The notes beneath the pieces were generated by a model. It had not been told where the DNA came from. It did no database searches and was given only the letters and a program-made list of their open reading frames with translations. Both the position numbers and the translations under genes were made by a program. From Comamonadaceae bacterium UBA2121 (lineage in GTDB: Bacteria; Pseudomonadota; Gammaproteobacteria; Burkholderiales; Burkholderiaceae_C), in contig DCYB01000011.1 of NCBI GenBank assembly GCA_002331385.1, forward strand, positions 62,001 to 126,000: DNA of 64,000 nt, read 5' to 3'. Below are positions 51,522 through 59,456 of the stretch, one piece after another; position 1 is the first letter of the stretch, and each line of letters starts with the position of its first letter.

Positions 51522-51875
51522 TCACTGTTGGACCGGCGTTGTAGCTTCGAGCAGCACGCCGCCGCCGGGCACCGAGCCGGACGTCTGGCCGCTGCGCACG
51601 CGTGCTTCGCAGTCGGAGCGGTCGCCTGGCGTCTTGAACACGGAGCAGCGTGCCAGCGCATTGCGCTCCAGTGTGGACTGATCGGGCGACGTCAGCGCGC
51701 CGGTGCGGGAGGCTTGCTTGGCAGCACCCATTTCCTTCAGGCAGGCTGCGCGGTTGACGGGGCCGTCTGCCGGGCAGTTTTGCGCGTTGGATTGGGCAAA
51801 CGTGGCTCCGGACGCGACCAGCAGCAAGATAGCGGGGATGGCGCGCAGAGCGCTCGAAACGGTAGTGAAACGCAT
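51522..51875 (-). CDS. small secreted Cys-containing protein, unknown
   Basis: 117 residues with a clear signal peptide (about 1-27, ending TFA-Q). The mature ~90 residues contain four Cys in the pattern NCPADGPVNRAACLKEM and ARCSVFKTPGDRSDCEARV, which could form two disulfides, and an unstructured Gly/Thr tail. GGAGG lies before the start. I do not recognise a function; the composition resembles small periplasmic stress-induced proteins. Confidence 0.75.
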   Translation of the reverse strand: MRFTTVSSALRAIPAILLLVASGATFAQSNAQNCPADGPVNRAACLKEMGAAKQASRTGALTSPDQSTLERNALARCSVFKTPGDRSDCEARVRSGQTSGSVPGGGVLLEATTPVQQ

Positions 51876-52077
51876 GTTGGAACCTCCTTCAAACTGTTTT
51901 CATCGGTTGTAGATCAGGGGACAGGTGAGAGCTTAGAGGGCGAACGACCGCATTGTTGTACGCACTTCCTCGCTCCTGCTGTCGGACAGGACGGACAATT
52001 ACAGCTTCTTTCGGGGCAATTGCATGCTCCATCGTGACGGTTTGTTGAAGCAGGACAAGCACAAGGCAGAAAGGTAA

Positions 52078-52779
52078 ATGGATATGAAATCATTGACCGT
52101 GCAGCAGTGGACGGAGCACAGTCAGGCGGCCATGGTGGATCTGGACGGCACCATGGTGGACACGCTGGGCGACTTCGCCGAGGCCGTGTCCCGCATGCTG
52201 CAGGATCTAGCTCTCCCCGGTATCGACGCGGTGCACATCGGGAACATGGTGGGCAAGGGCACCGAGCATCTGATCAGCCGGGTCCTCCAGCACGTGTTGG
52301 GTGCAGGCCACGAGGCGCAGGCTGCCACACTGATGCCGCAGGCGCTCGAGAGCTACCACCGCCACTATGCGCAGATCAACGGTCAGTTCTCCCGCGTGTT
52401 TCCGGGCGTGCAAGAGGGGCTGGAGGCGCTGCGCGCGCGCGGCTTGAAGCTGGCCTGCCTGACCAACAAGCCCACGTCATTTGCGGTCGAGCTGCTTCAA
52501 GCCAAAGGCCTGGAAGGCTATTTCGACTGCGTGTTCGGCGGCGATGCGTTCGAGCGCAAGAAGCCGGACCCGATGCCGCTGGTGAAGACGTGCGCGGTGC
52601 TCGGCACGCCACCAGCGGCCACGCTGATGGTGGGCGATTCGAGCAATGATGCGAGCGCGGCACGCGCTGCCGGGTGTCCGGTGGTTTTGGTAACTTACGG
52701 ATACAACCACGGCGAGCCGGTGCGCGGTGTGGATGCGGATGGCTTTGTCGATTCGTTGGAGGAATTGACTGCGGCGTAA
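52078..52779 (+). CDS. gph: phosphoglycolate phosphatase
   Basis: 233-residue HAD-superfamily phosphatase that removes 2-phosphoglycolate. Motif I MVDLDGTMVDT (about 19-29, nucleophilic Asp and acid/base Asp), motif II LTNKP (about 129), motif III Lys in ERKKPDP (about 160-166) and motif IV GDSSNDASAA (about 184-193). Phosphoglycolate phosphatases cluster with rpe and trp genes, which supports the assignment. Confidence 0.93.
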   Translation: MDMKSLTVQQWTEHSQAAMVDLDGTMVDTLGDFAEAVSRMLQDLALPGIDAVHIGNMVGKGTEHLISRVLQHVLGAGHEAQAATLMPQALESYHRHYAQINGQFSRVFPGVQEGLEALRARGLKLACLTNKPTSFAVELLQAKGLEGYFDCVFGGDAFERKKPDPMPLVKTCAVLGTPPAATLMVGDSSNDASAARAAGCPVVLVTYGYNHGEPVRGVDADGFVDSLEELTAA

Positions 52780-52782
52780 AGG

Positions 52783-52830
52783 GACCGCCGCGTAGTCTGA
52801 CCGCCACGTAGACCGACCGCTGCGTCAGCA
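52783..52830. repeat. three tandem 16-bp repeats
   Basis: Units at 52783-52798, 52799-52814 and 52815-52830 share the pattern GACCGCCRCGTAGWCY; the third is more diverged and merges into a CCGCTGC-GTCA-GCAGCGG hairpin at 52817-52834. They lie between the converging gph and chemoreceptor genes and may act as the shared transcription end. Confidence 0.65.
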
Positions 52831-52840
52831 GCGGACCCGG

Positions 52841-54649
52841 TCAGAAACTTTCCCACTGATCGTTTGGCTGCTGCGCCGCTGCATGGCGCGCGCGGTTGCG
52901 CTCCATGGCCGTCTGCCCCGTGGAGGACGACGCTTTGGCTGGGACGCTGCTCTCGCGCGGCATCAGGGTGGTCTGCGTGGGGTACACGGTTCCGGCGTTG
53001 CTGCGGCTGGCGTGCTGAGACGGCAGTGACGCATTGCCATGGCGCTGGTGCCCCAAGCCGGCGTTGCTGCGTGGGGTGGCATGGGTGAGGGCCTGCGCAC
53101 GCTCTTTCTCATGCGCCAGTCGGAACACCGCCACGGCCTGAACCAGTTGGGCGGCTTGCGACTTGAGGCTGTCCGCAGCGGCGGCACTTTCTTCCACCAA
53201 AGCCGCGTTTTGCTGTGTGGCGTGGTCCATCTGCGTGATGGCTTCGCCTACCTGGCTCACGCCGGCACTTTGCTCGCTGCTGGCGGCGCTGATCTCTCCC
53301 ATGATGTCGGTGACGCGGCGGATGGCGTTCACCACCTCGGTCATCGTCGATCCAGCCTTGTCCACCAGATGCGTGCCTTGCTCCACGCGTTCCACGCTGG
53401 TGGTGATGAGGGCCTTGATTTCCTTGGCGGCATCGGCGCTGCGCTGGGCCAGCGTGCGCACTTCGCCCGCCACCACGGCAAAGCCACGGCCTTGTTCGCC
53501 TGCACGTGCGGCTTCGACGGCGGCGTTCAGCGCCAGGATGTTGGTCTGGAAGGCGATACCGTCAATCACGCCAATGATGTCGGCGATCTTGCGGCTGGAG
53601 TCGTTGATGCCTTTCATGGTGTCCACCACTTCGGCCACCACTTCACGGCCTTGCATGGCGACCGAGCTGGCGCTCATCGCCAACTGGTTGGCCTGGCGGG
53701 CGTTGTCAGCGTTCTGGCGCACGGTGGAGCCCAATTCCTCCATCGAGGCGGCGGTTTCTTCCAGCGCGCTGGCTTGCTGCTCGGTGCGCGTGGAGAGGTT
53801 GTTGTTGCCCTGCGAGATTTCCGCACTGGCGATGGCCACGCTCTCGGCGTTGGAGCGCACGCCCGAGACCAGTTGCGCCAGGTTGTCCTGCATGTGCTGC
53901 AGCGCGTGCAGCAACTGCGCCGCTTCATCCTTGCCGTTGACGACGATGGTCTGGGTGAGGTCGCCCTCGGCTATCTGGCCTGCGCTGCGCGCGGCGCGCT
54001 GCAGCGGAATGGTGATCGAGCGCGTCAGCATGTACGACAACACAATGCCCAGCAGCAGTGCGATGACGGCGCCTGCCACGAGGATCATGCGGCCCTGCGC
54101 GGCCTTTTCATCGGCCTCGTGGCTGGTGCGCGCATACAGCATGGTCTGGCGATCTTCCATGCGCGTGATGGCAGCGATGTACGCTTCGGCGAGCGGCTTG
54201 AGTTCACGCTCCAGCGGCTCGCTCATGTCTTCACCGGCAAAGCGGCGCTCCAGCATCTGCTCGCGTGGTTTGCGATAGGCGTCGCGCGAGGCTTCGATTT
54301 CCTTCAGCAGCTCGGCGCCCGCCGTGTTGATCAACAGCTTGGCGATGGCCTGCCGCGCATCGTCGGCATCCTGGGCGGTTTTCTGGATTTCCTGGCGCCA
54401 GTTCGACATGTTGGCCATATCCGTGTCCAGCAGCGCGGCCTGCGTGCGCAACCAGTTCTGCTCGACCGCGTTGTGCAGCTTCACGGCGGCGCGCAGGCGG
54501 TCGTTGTCCACCGTGGTGAGCTGGCGCGTGGTGTCGGCCAGCTCTTGCAGCCGCCAAACCCCGATGCCGGCAATCACCAGCGTGATCAAGAGAATCAGGC
54601 TGAAGGCAAAGGCCAGGCGCACTCCGACCTTGGCGTTGGCGAGTCTCAT
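52841..54649 (-). CDS. methyl-accepting chemotaxis protein with CheR-tether tail
   Basis: 602 residues from ATG 54649 (AGGAATG upstream); the longer open frame is rejected. TM1 about 12-30, periplasmic four-helix sensor domain (MCP-type, about 35-185), TM2 about 190-210, HAMP domain, then the cytoplasmic signalling hairpin with FQTNILALNAAVEAARAGEQ (about 375-394). The polypeptide ends NDQWESF, a match to the xWxxF pentapeptide that docks the CheR methyltransferase. The ligand is unknown. Confidence 0.95.
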   Translation of the reverse strand: MRLANAKVGVRLAFAFSLILLITLVIAGIGVWRLQELADTTRQLTTVDNDRLRAAVKLHNAVEQNWLRTQAALLDTDMANMSNWRQEIQKTAQDADDARQAIAKLLINTAGAELLKEIEASRDAYRKPREQMLERRFAGEDMSEPLERELKPLAEAYIAAITRMEDRQTMLYARTSHEADEKAAQGRMILVAGAVIALLLGIVLSYMLTRSITIPLQRAARSAGQIAEGDLTQTIVVNGKDEAAQLLHALQHMQDNLAQLVSGVRSNAESVAIASAEISQGNNNLSTRTEQQASALEETAASMEELGSTVRQNADNARQANQLAMSASSVAMQGREVVAEVVDTMKGINDSSRKIADIIGVIDGIAFQTNILALNAAVEAARAGEQGRGFAVVAGEVRTLAQRSADAAKEIKALITTSVERVEQGTHLVDKAGSTMTEVVNAIRRVTDIMGEISAASSEQSAGVSQVGEAITQMDHATQQNAALVEESAAAADSLKSQAAQLVQAVAVFRLAHEKERAQALTHATPRSNAGLGHQRHGNASLPSQHASRSNAGTVYPTQTTLMPRESSVPAKASSSTGQTAMERNRARHAAAQQPNDQWESF

Positions 54650-54910
54650 CAAACATTCCTTCCGGCAGGCAAACTCCTGCAAACAGCAATAGTTTCTAAC
54701 AATAAACGCAAATTGAAAAACGCCGCCCGCTGAGGTTTTGGTGTCTTTTGGTGAATTTTCACCGAGGTATTCGGATAAATGCATGCGCCAATGGAGGCCA
54801 TTCGCGCAGCTTCATGCGGTTTATTGCTATGGATTTTGCTGTATTTTTAGTAAGAGCACTCGCGCAATGCCAATGTTGTCAAATTGACTCAGCAGCGCTT
54901 GGGGGTGGGA

Positions 54911-55522
54911 TCAGTCCACTTTGCCCAGTAAGGCGTCCTTGAGCTTCCAGTCGGCGGGTTGCGAGCCGAGCCAGATGCCCATCAGCGCGTTGAAGAATTC
55001 CGGCTCCTTGAAGGGCTCGCCTTGCTGCTTGCCACGCACGGTGATGATCGTGCCCGCGCCGGGCACCCAGTCGATCAGGAACACGTCGCCCGTGTCGAGT
55101 TTCTTGTGGTCCGAAAAGATCTGGCTCATGCGCAACACGCCGGGCACGAGCCGGGAGAAGGCGATCTTGTCCATGTTGTCCTCCATGCCGCGCGCAAACA
55201 GCTTGCCCAGCTCGGAGGAGTCGATCTCGCGCAGCATGCGCACTTCCATGCGCTTCTTGCCCGGTTGTGTCAGCACTTCGGCGGGCGTGCGCGCCGGTTT
55301 CTCCAGATACAGCCCCGCTGCATACACCTTGAACACGGTCTTGTAGCGCACGCCCGCACCGTTGAGCACCAACGCCGTCTGCTGCACCGACTGCGTCGGC
55401 GCGAAGGAGACGCCCCCCGCCTCAATGGGCTGCGCTGCCTGCGCGGGCAGGGCCAGGGCGAACGTAGCGAGGGCACAGCACAGCGGCCATTGACGCAGGG
55501 CGCGGCGGATCGATGATGTCAT
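54911..55522 (-). CDS. chalcone isomerase-like family protein
   Basis: 203 residues with signal peptide (about 1-29, ending AQA). The chalcone-isomerase-like fold is suggested by LNGAGVRYKTVFKVYAAGLYL (about 53-73), KRMEVRMLREIDSSELGKLFARGM and FLIDWVPGAGTIITVRGK. Bacterial secreted members probably bind fatty acids or other small hydrophobic ligands and are not flavonoid enzymes. It precedes the chemoreceptor by 261 bases. Confidence 0.83.
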   Translation of the reverse strand: MTSSIRRALRQWPLCCALATFALALPAQAAQPIEAGGVSFAPTQSVQQTALVLNGAGVRYKTVFKVYAAGLYLEKPARTPAEVLTQPGKKRMEVRMLREIDSSELGKLFARGMEDNMDKIAFSRLVPGVLRMSQIFSDHKKLDTGDVFLIDWVPGAGTIITVRGKQQGEPFKEPEFFNALMGIWLGSQPADWKLKDALLGKVD

Positions 55523-55646
55523 GGATGTCTCCGAAAAAAGAACGATCGTGCTTTTTGTTCGCGCCAGTGTGAGGCAATTGCACCCGCAAGCCCATAGGGT
55601 TTTCGCCGGGTTTGCGCCGTTGTGGACTGCCCAGAGGGTGAGAATC

Positions 55647-55675
55647 TTCAGATCGTCATCCAGAATTGCTACACT
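55647..55675 (+). promoter_or_regulatory. trp operon promoter (sigma-70 type)
   Basis: TTCAGA (55647-55652) and TACACT (55670-55675) are separated by 17 bases. The predicted transcription start near 55682 falls only about two bases before the ATG of the leader ORF. The rest of 55523-55646 shows no gene. Confidence 0.6.
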
Positions 55676-55683
55676 CGCGCCTT

Positions 55684-55767
55684 ATGTTCATTCATCGCAC
55701 GTCGATTGCAGGTCAAGCGGACCGGGGAGCCTGGCCCTGGCGTATGCCTGTCCGATCGTTTGCGTGA
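55684..55767 (+). CDS. trpL: candidate trp leader peptide (Trp-Pro-Trp), apparently near-leaderless
   Basis: A 27-codon ORF, ATG 55684 to TGA 55765-55767, containing TGG codons at 17 and 19 (GAWPWRMP). It sits 154 bases before trpE, directly after the predicted promoter, with almost no 5' untranslated sequence and no Shine-Dalgarno. Paired Trp codons ahead of trpE are the hallmark of transcription or translation attenuation. A hairpin GCAC-CTGGG / CCCAG-C-GTGC follows (about 55770-55793). No T-tract terminator is visible, so the output mechanism may be translational or Rho-dependent. Confidence 0.6.
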   Translation: MFIHRTSIAGQADRGAWPWRMPVRSFA

Positions 55768-55847
55768 ATGCACCTGGGCACCTCCCAGCGTGCGCCAGTC
55801 GCTCGGGGAACCATCGCATGCGGTTGTCTCCAGTGAGCGGAAAAGAA

Positions 55848-55924
55848 TGAACCCGCGACACAAGGCCCGGAACGCCGCAACGGCCCGCCTGAACCTGTCG
55901 CCCGAGCTGGGAACTCTCCTGTGA
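55848..55924 (+). CDS. small ORF overlapping the trpE start
   Basis: ATG 55848 to TGA 55922-55924, with GAGCGG ahead of the start. Its 25-residue product is basic, has no Trp, and its stop overlaps the trpE GTG as GTGA. Its likely role is translational coupling, delivering ribosomes to the weak GTG start of trpE; an accidental frame cannot be excluded. Confidence 0.4.
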
Positions 55925-57420
55925 TCACAGAACTTGAATTCAAAAGTCTGGCCGCTGAAGGCTACAACCGCATCCCGCTGATTGCGGAAGCCTTTGCGGA
56001 TCTCGAAACCCCTCTGTCCCTGTACCTCAAGCTCTCACACGCACGCGGTGACGGCACGAACAGCTTTTTGCTCGAGTCGGTCGTGGGGGGCGAGCGCTTT
56101 GGTCGCTACAGCTTCATCGGCCTGCCGGCGCGCACATTGCTGCGCGCCAGTGGCTTTGGTGTCGAGGCCCGCACCGAAGTCGTGACCGATGGCGTGGTGG
56201 TGGAAACCGCAGCGGGCAATCCGCTGGATTTCATCGCGCAATACCAAAAGCGCTTCAAGGTGGCGCTGCGTCCTGGGCTGCCGCGTTTTTGCGGCGGACT
56301 GGCCGGATATTTCGGCTATGACGCGGTGCGCTACATCGAAAAGAAGCTGGAGAACTCCTGCCCGCCCGACACGCTCGGCTGCCCGGACATCATGCTGCTG
56401 CAGTGCGAGGAACTGGCCGTCATCGACAACCTGTCGGGCAAGCTCTACCTCATCGTCTACGCCGATCCGGCGCAGCCCGAGGCCTATGCCAAGGGCAAGA
56501 AGCGCCTGCGTGAATTGAAGGAGCAGCTCAAATATTCGGTCAGCGCGCCGGTGGTGCGTGCCACCGAGAACCATCCGGCGGAGCGCAGTTTTTCCAAGGC
56601 CGATTACCTCAAGGCCGTGGGCGAGGCCAAAGAACTGATCGCTGCGGGCGACTTCATGCAGGTGCAGGTGGGCCAGCGCATTCACAAGCGCTATACGGAA
56701 AGCCCGCTGAGCCTGTATCGCGCGCTGCGGTCGCTGAATCCGTCGCCCTACATGTATTACTACAACTTCGGCAGTTTTCAGGTGGTGGGCGCGAGCCCGG
56801 AAATCCTGGTGCGTCAGGAGTCGGTACCGGAAGGCCAGAAGATCACCATCCGTCCGCTTGCCGGCACCCGCCCGCGTGGTGCGACGCCCGAGCAGGACAA
56901 GGCCACCGAGCACGAACTGGTGAACGATCCGAAGGAACGCGCCGAGCACGTGATGCTGATCGATCTGGCGCGCAACGACATCGGCCGCATCGCCAAGACC
57001 GGCACGGTGAAGGTCACGGAAGCCTTCGCGGTGGAGCGCTACAGCCACGTCATGCACATCGTGAGCAACGTGGAAGGCATCCTCAACGACGGCATGACCA
57101 GCATGGACGTGCTCAAGGCCACGTTCCCCGCAGGCACGCTGACCGGCGCGCCCAAGGTGCATGCGATGGAGATCATCGACCAGCTGGAGCCGGTCAAGCG
57201 CGGCATCTACGGCGGCGCGTGCGGCTACCTGAGCTATGCGGGCGACATGGACGTGGCGATTGCGATCCGCACCGCCATCGTCAAGGACGGCATGCTGTAT
57301 GTGCAGGCCGCAGCGGGCGTGGTGGCCGACTCGGTCCCCGAGCTGGAATGGAAAGAAACGGAGCACAAGGCGCGCGCGCTGCTGCGTGCCTCCGAACTGG
57401 TGGAAGAAGGGCTGGAGTGA
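55921..57420 (+). CDS. trpE: anthranilate synthase component I
   Basis: 499 residues from GTG 55921; no other usable start lies upstream in frame. Catalyses chorismate to anthranilate with glutamine-derived ammonia from TrpG. The Trp-feedback motif region is LETPLSLYLKLS (about 28-39). The catalytic C-terminal domain has GDFMQVQVGQRI, IRPLAGTRPRGATPEQD, DLARNDIGRIAK and YGGACGYLSYAGDMDVAIAIRT. First structural gene of the operon; its stop overlaps the aroQ start. Confidence 0.97.
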   Translation: MITELEFKSLAAEGYNRIPLIAEAFADLETPLSLYLKLSHARGDGTNSFLLESVVGGERFGRYSFIGLPARTLLRASGFGVEARTEVVTDGVVVETAAGNPLDFIAQYQKRFKVALRPGLPRFCGGLAGYFGYDAVRYIEKKLENSCPPDTLGCPDIMLLQCEELAVIDNLSGKLYLIVYADPAQPEAYAKGKKRLRELKEQLKYSVSAPVVRATENHPAERSFSKADYLKAVGEAKELIAAGDFMQVQVGQRIHKRYTESPLSLYRALRSLNPSPYMYYYNFGSFQVVGASPEILVRQESVPEGQKITIRPLAGTRPRGATPEQDKATEHELVNDPKERAEHVMLIDLARNDIGRIAKTGTVKVTEAFAVERYSHVMHIVSNVEGILNDGMTSMDVLKATFPAGTLTGAPKVHAMEIIDQLEPVKRGIYGGACGYLSYAGDMDVAIAIRTAIVKDGMLYVQAAAGVVADSVPELEWKETEHKARALLRASELVEEGLE

Positions 57421-57782
57421 TGGTGACCCGCGCAATCGACAAAGTGAATGACTGCAAGACCATGGGCGAAGTGCGCGCTGGCGTGAATGCGCTGGACGAC
57501 ATCCTCGTGCCCTTGCTGGTGGAGCGCAGCGGCTACATGACGCAGGCGGCCAAGGTGAAGAACGACGAAAACCTCGTCTACGACCAGGACCGCATCGACG
57601 CCATCATCGAGCGCGTGCGCCCGCACGCCGAACGCGAAGGCGGCAACGCCGACCTCATCGAGCGCATCTACCGCGCGATGATCACCTGCTACATCGACTA
57701 CGAACACGACGAGCTGGCACGCTTGCGTGCTGAGGGCCTGAAACCCCGCACAGCGAACGCCGACAAGGGAGACGCATCATGA
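57420..57782 (+). CDS. aroQ: AroQ-class (PchB-like) chorismate mutase
   Basis: 120 residues from ATG 57420. All-helical chorismate-mutase domain: EVRAGVNALDDILVPLLVERSGYMTQAAKVK (about 14-44) with the Arg/Lys residues that hold chorismate, then DRIDAIIERVRPHAE and LIERIYRAMITCYIDYE. It looks like the isochorismate pyruvate-lyase/PchB branch of the fold. Overlaps trpE by one base and trpG by four, so it is translated together with anthranilate synthase, its direct competitor for chorismate. Confidence 0.85.
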   Translation: MVTRAIDKVNDCKTMGEVRAGVNALDDILVPLLVERSGYMTQAAKVKNDENLVYDQDRIDAIIERVRPHAEREGGNADLIERIYRAMITCYIDYEHDELARLRAEGLKPRTANADKGDAS

Positions 57783-58369
57783 GCGCCACGCAACTGCTGA
57801 TGATCGACAACTACGACAGCTTCACCTACAACATCGTGCAGTACCTGGCCGAGCTGGGCGCACAGGTGCACGTGGTGCGCAATGACGAAGCCACGCTGGA
57901 CGATGTCAAGGCGCTGGTGGAGCGCGAGGGCATCGAGCGCATCGTGATCTCGCCCGGTCCGTGCTCGCCCAACGAAGCCGGTATTTCGGTGGCGGCCATC
58001 CAGCACTTTGCGGGCAAGCTGCCGGTGCTTGGCGTGTGCCTTGGGCATCAGGCAATTGGCGCGGCGTTTGGTGGCGACATCATTCGCGCCGTGCATCAGA
58101 TGCATGGCAAGACCAGCGTGATCACCACGGACGAAAAAGGCGTGTTTGCCGATCTGCCCAGACAGTTCACCGTGAACCGCTACCACTCGCTGGTGATCGA
58201 CCGCAAGACGATTCCCGACGTGCTGGAAATCACCGCCACGAGCGAGGACGGCGAAATCCAGGGCGTGCGCCACAAGACGCTGGCCGTGGAGGGCGTGCAG
58301 TTCCACCCCGAGAGCATCCTGACCGAGCACGGCCACGCCATGCTGCGCAATTTCCTCGAACAACGCTGA
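57779..58369 (+). CDS. trpG: anthranilate synthase component II (glutamine amidotransferase)
   Basis: 196 residues. Class I amidotransferase supplying ammonia to TrpE: IDNYDSFTYNIVQYL at the start, ISPGPCSPNEAG, nucleophile Cys in LGVCLGHQAIG (about 79-89), and His-x-Glu in VQFHPESILTEHG (about 175-187). Four-base overlap with the upstream gene. Confidence 0.97.
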   Translation: MSATQLLMIDNYDSFTYNIVQYLAELGAQVHVVRNDEATLDDVKALVEREGIERIVISPGPCSPNEAGISVAAIQHFAGKLPVLGVCLGHQAIGAAFGGDIIRAVHQMHGKTSVITTDEKGVFADLPRQFTVNRYHSLVIDRKTIPDVLEITATSEDGEIQGVRHKTLAVEGVQFHPESILTEHGHAMLRNFLEQR

Positions 58370-58386
58370 GCCCACACAGAGGGACC

Positions 58387-59424
58387 ATGAACATGTCGAT
58401 CACACCTCAGGAAGCGCTGCAGCGCACCATCGAGCACCGCGAAATCTTCCACGACGAAATGCTGCACCTGATGCGCATGATCATGAGCGGCGAAATGTCG
58501 CCCGTGATGACGGCTGCCATCGTCACCGGCCTGCGCGTGAAGAAGGAAACCATCGGCGAGATTTCGGCCGCCGCCGAAGTCATGCGCGAGTTCTCCAACA
58601 AGGTCAACGTGGCGAACAAGCAGCACCTGGTCGACATCGTCGGCACCGGCGGCGATGGCGCGAACACCTTCAACATCTCCACCTGCTCGATCTTCGTGAT
58701 CGCAGCGGCAGGCGGCAAGGTCAGCAAGCACGGGGGGCGCAGCGTGAGCAGCAAGTCGGGCAGCGCCGATGCCATGGAAGCGCTGGGCGTGAACATCAAC
58801 CTGAAGCCCGAGCAGATTGCGCAGAGCATTGCAGAGGTCGGCATCGGCTTCATGTTCGCGCCCAACCACCATCCGGCGATGAAGAATGTCGCGCCGGTGC
58901 GCAAGGAGCTGGGCGTGCGCACGATCTTCAACATCCTTGGCCCGCTCACCAATCCGGCCAGTGCGCCCAACATCCTCATGGGCGTGTTCCACGAAGACCT
59001 CGTGGGCATCCAGGTGCGCGCGTTGCAGCGTCTGGGCGCGGAGCACGCCATGGTCGTGTATGGTCGCGACGGGCTGGACGAAATCAGTCTGGGCGCTGGC
59101 ACGCTCGTGGGCGAGTTGAAGGACGGCGTGGTGCGCGAGTACGAAATCCATCCTGAAGACTTCGGCCTGCGCATGGTGGGCACACGCGCCTTCCGCGTGG
59201 AGAATCCGCAGGAGTCGAAAGCCATGCTCATGGGCGTGCTCAACGGCGAGCAAGGCCCCGCGCGCGACATCGTGTGCCTGAATGCGGGCGCGGCGCTGTA
59301 CGCGGCGAACGTGGCCACGTCGATCGAAGACGGGCTGAAGAAAGCGCAAGCGGCGCTGGACAGCGGCGCAGCGCTGCGCAAGCTCGAAGAACTGGTGCAG
59401 TTCACGCAGAAGCTGGCCGCCTGA
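58387..59424 (+). CDS. trpD: anthranilate phosphoribosyltransferase
   Basis: 345 residues from ATG 58387 (GAGGGA before it). Adds phosphoribosyl to anthranilate. Motifs: VDIVGTGGDGANTFNIST (about 81-98), KVSKHGGRSVSSKSGSADAMEALG (about 110-133), MFAPNHHPAMKNVAPVRKELGVRTIFNILGPLTNPA. Normal length. Confidence 0.97.
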   Translation: MNMSITPQEALQRTIEHREIFHDEMLHLMRMIMSGEMSPVMTAAIVTGLRVKKETIGEISAAAEVMREFSNKVNVANKQHLVDIVGTGGDGANTFNISTCSIFVIAAAGGKVSKHGGRSVSSKSGSADAMEALGVNINLKPEQIAQSIAEVGIGFMFAPNHHPAMKNVAPVRKELGVRTIFNILGPLTNPASAPNILMGVFHEDLVGIQVRALQRLGAEHAMVVYGRDGLDEISLGAGTLVGELKDGVVREYEIHPEDFGLRMVGTRAFRVENPQESKAMLMGVLNGEQGPARDIVCLNAGAALYAANVATSIEDGLKKAQAALDSGAALRKLEELVQFTQKLAA

Positions 59425-59456
59425 CGCGGCGCGCGGAATCCACAGGGAGAAAAAAC

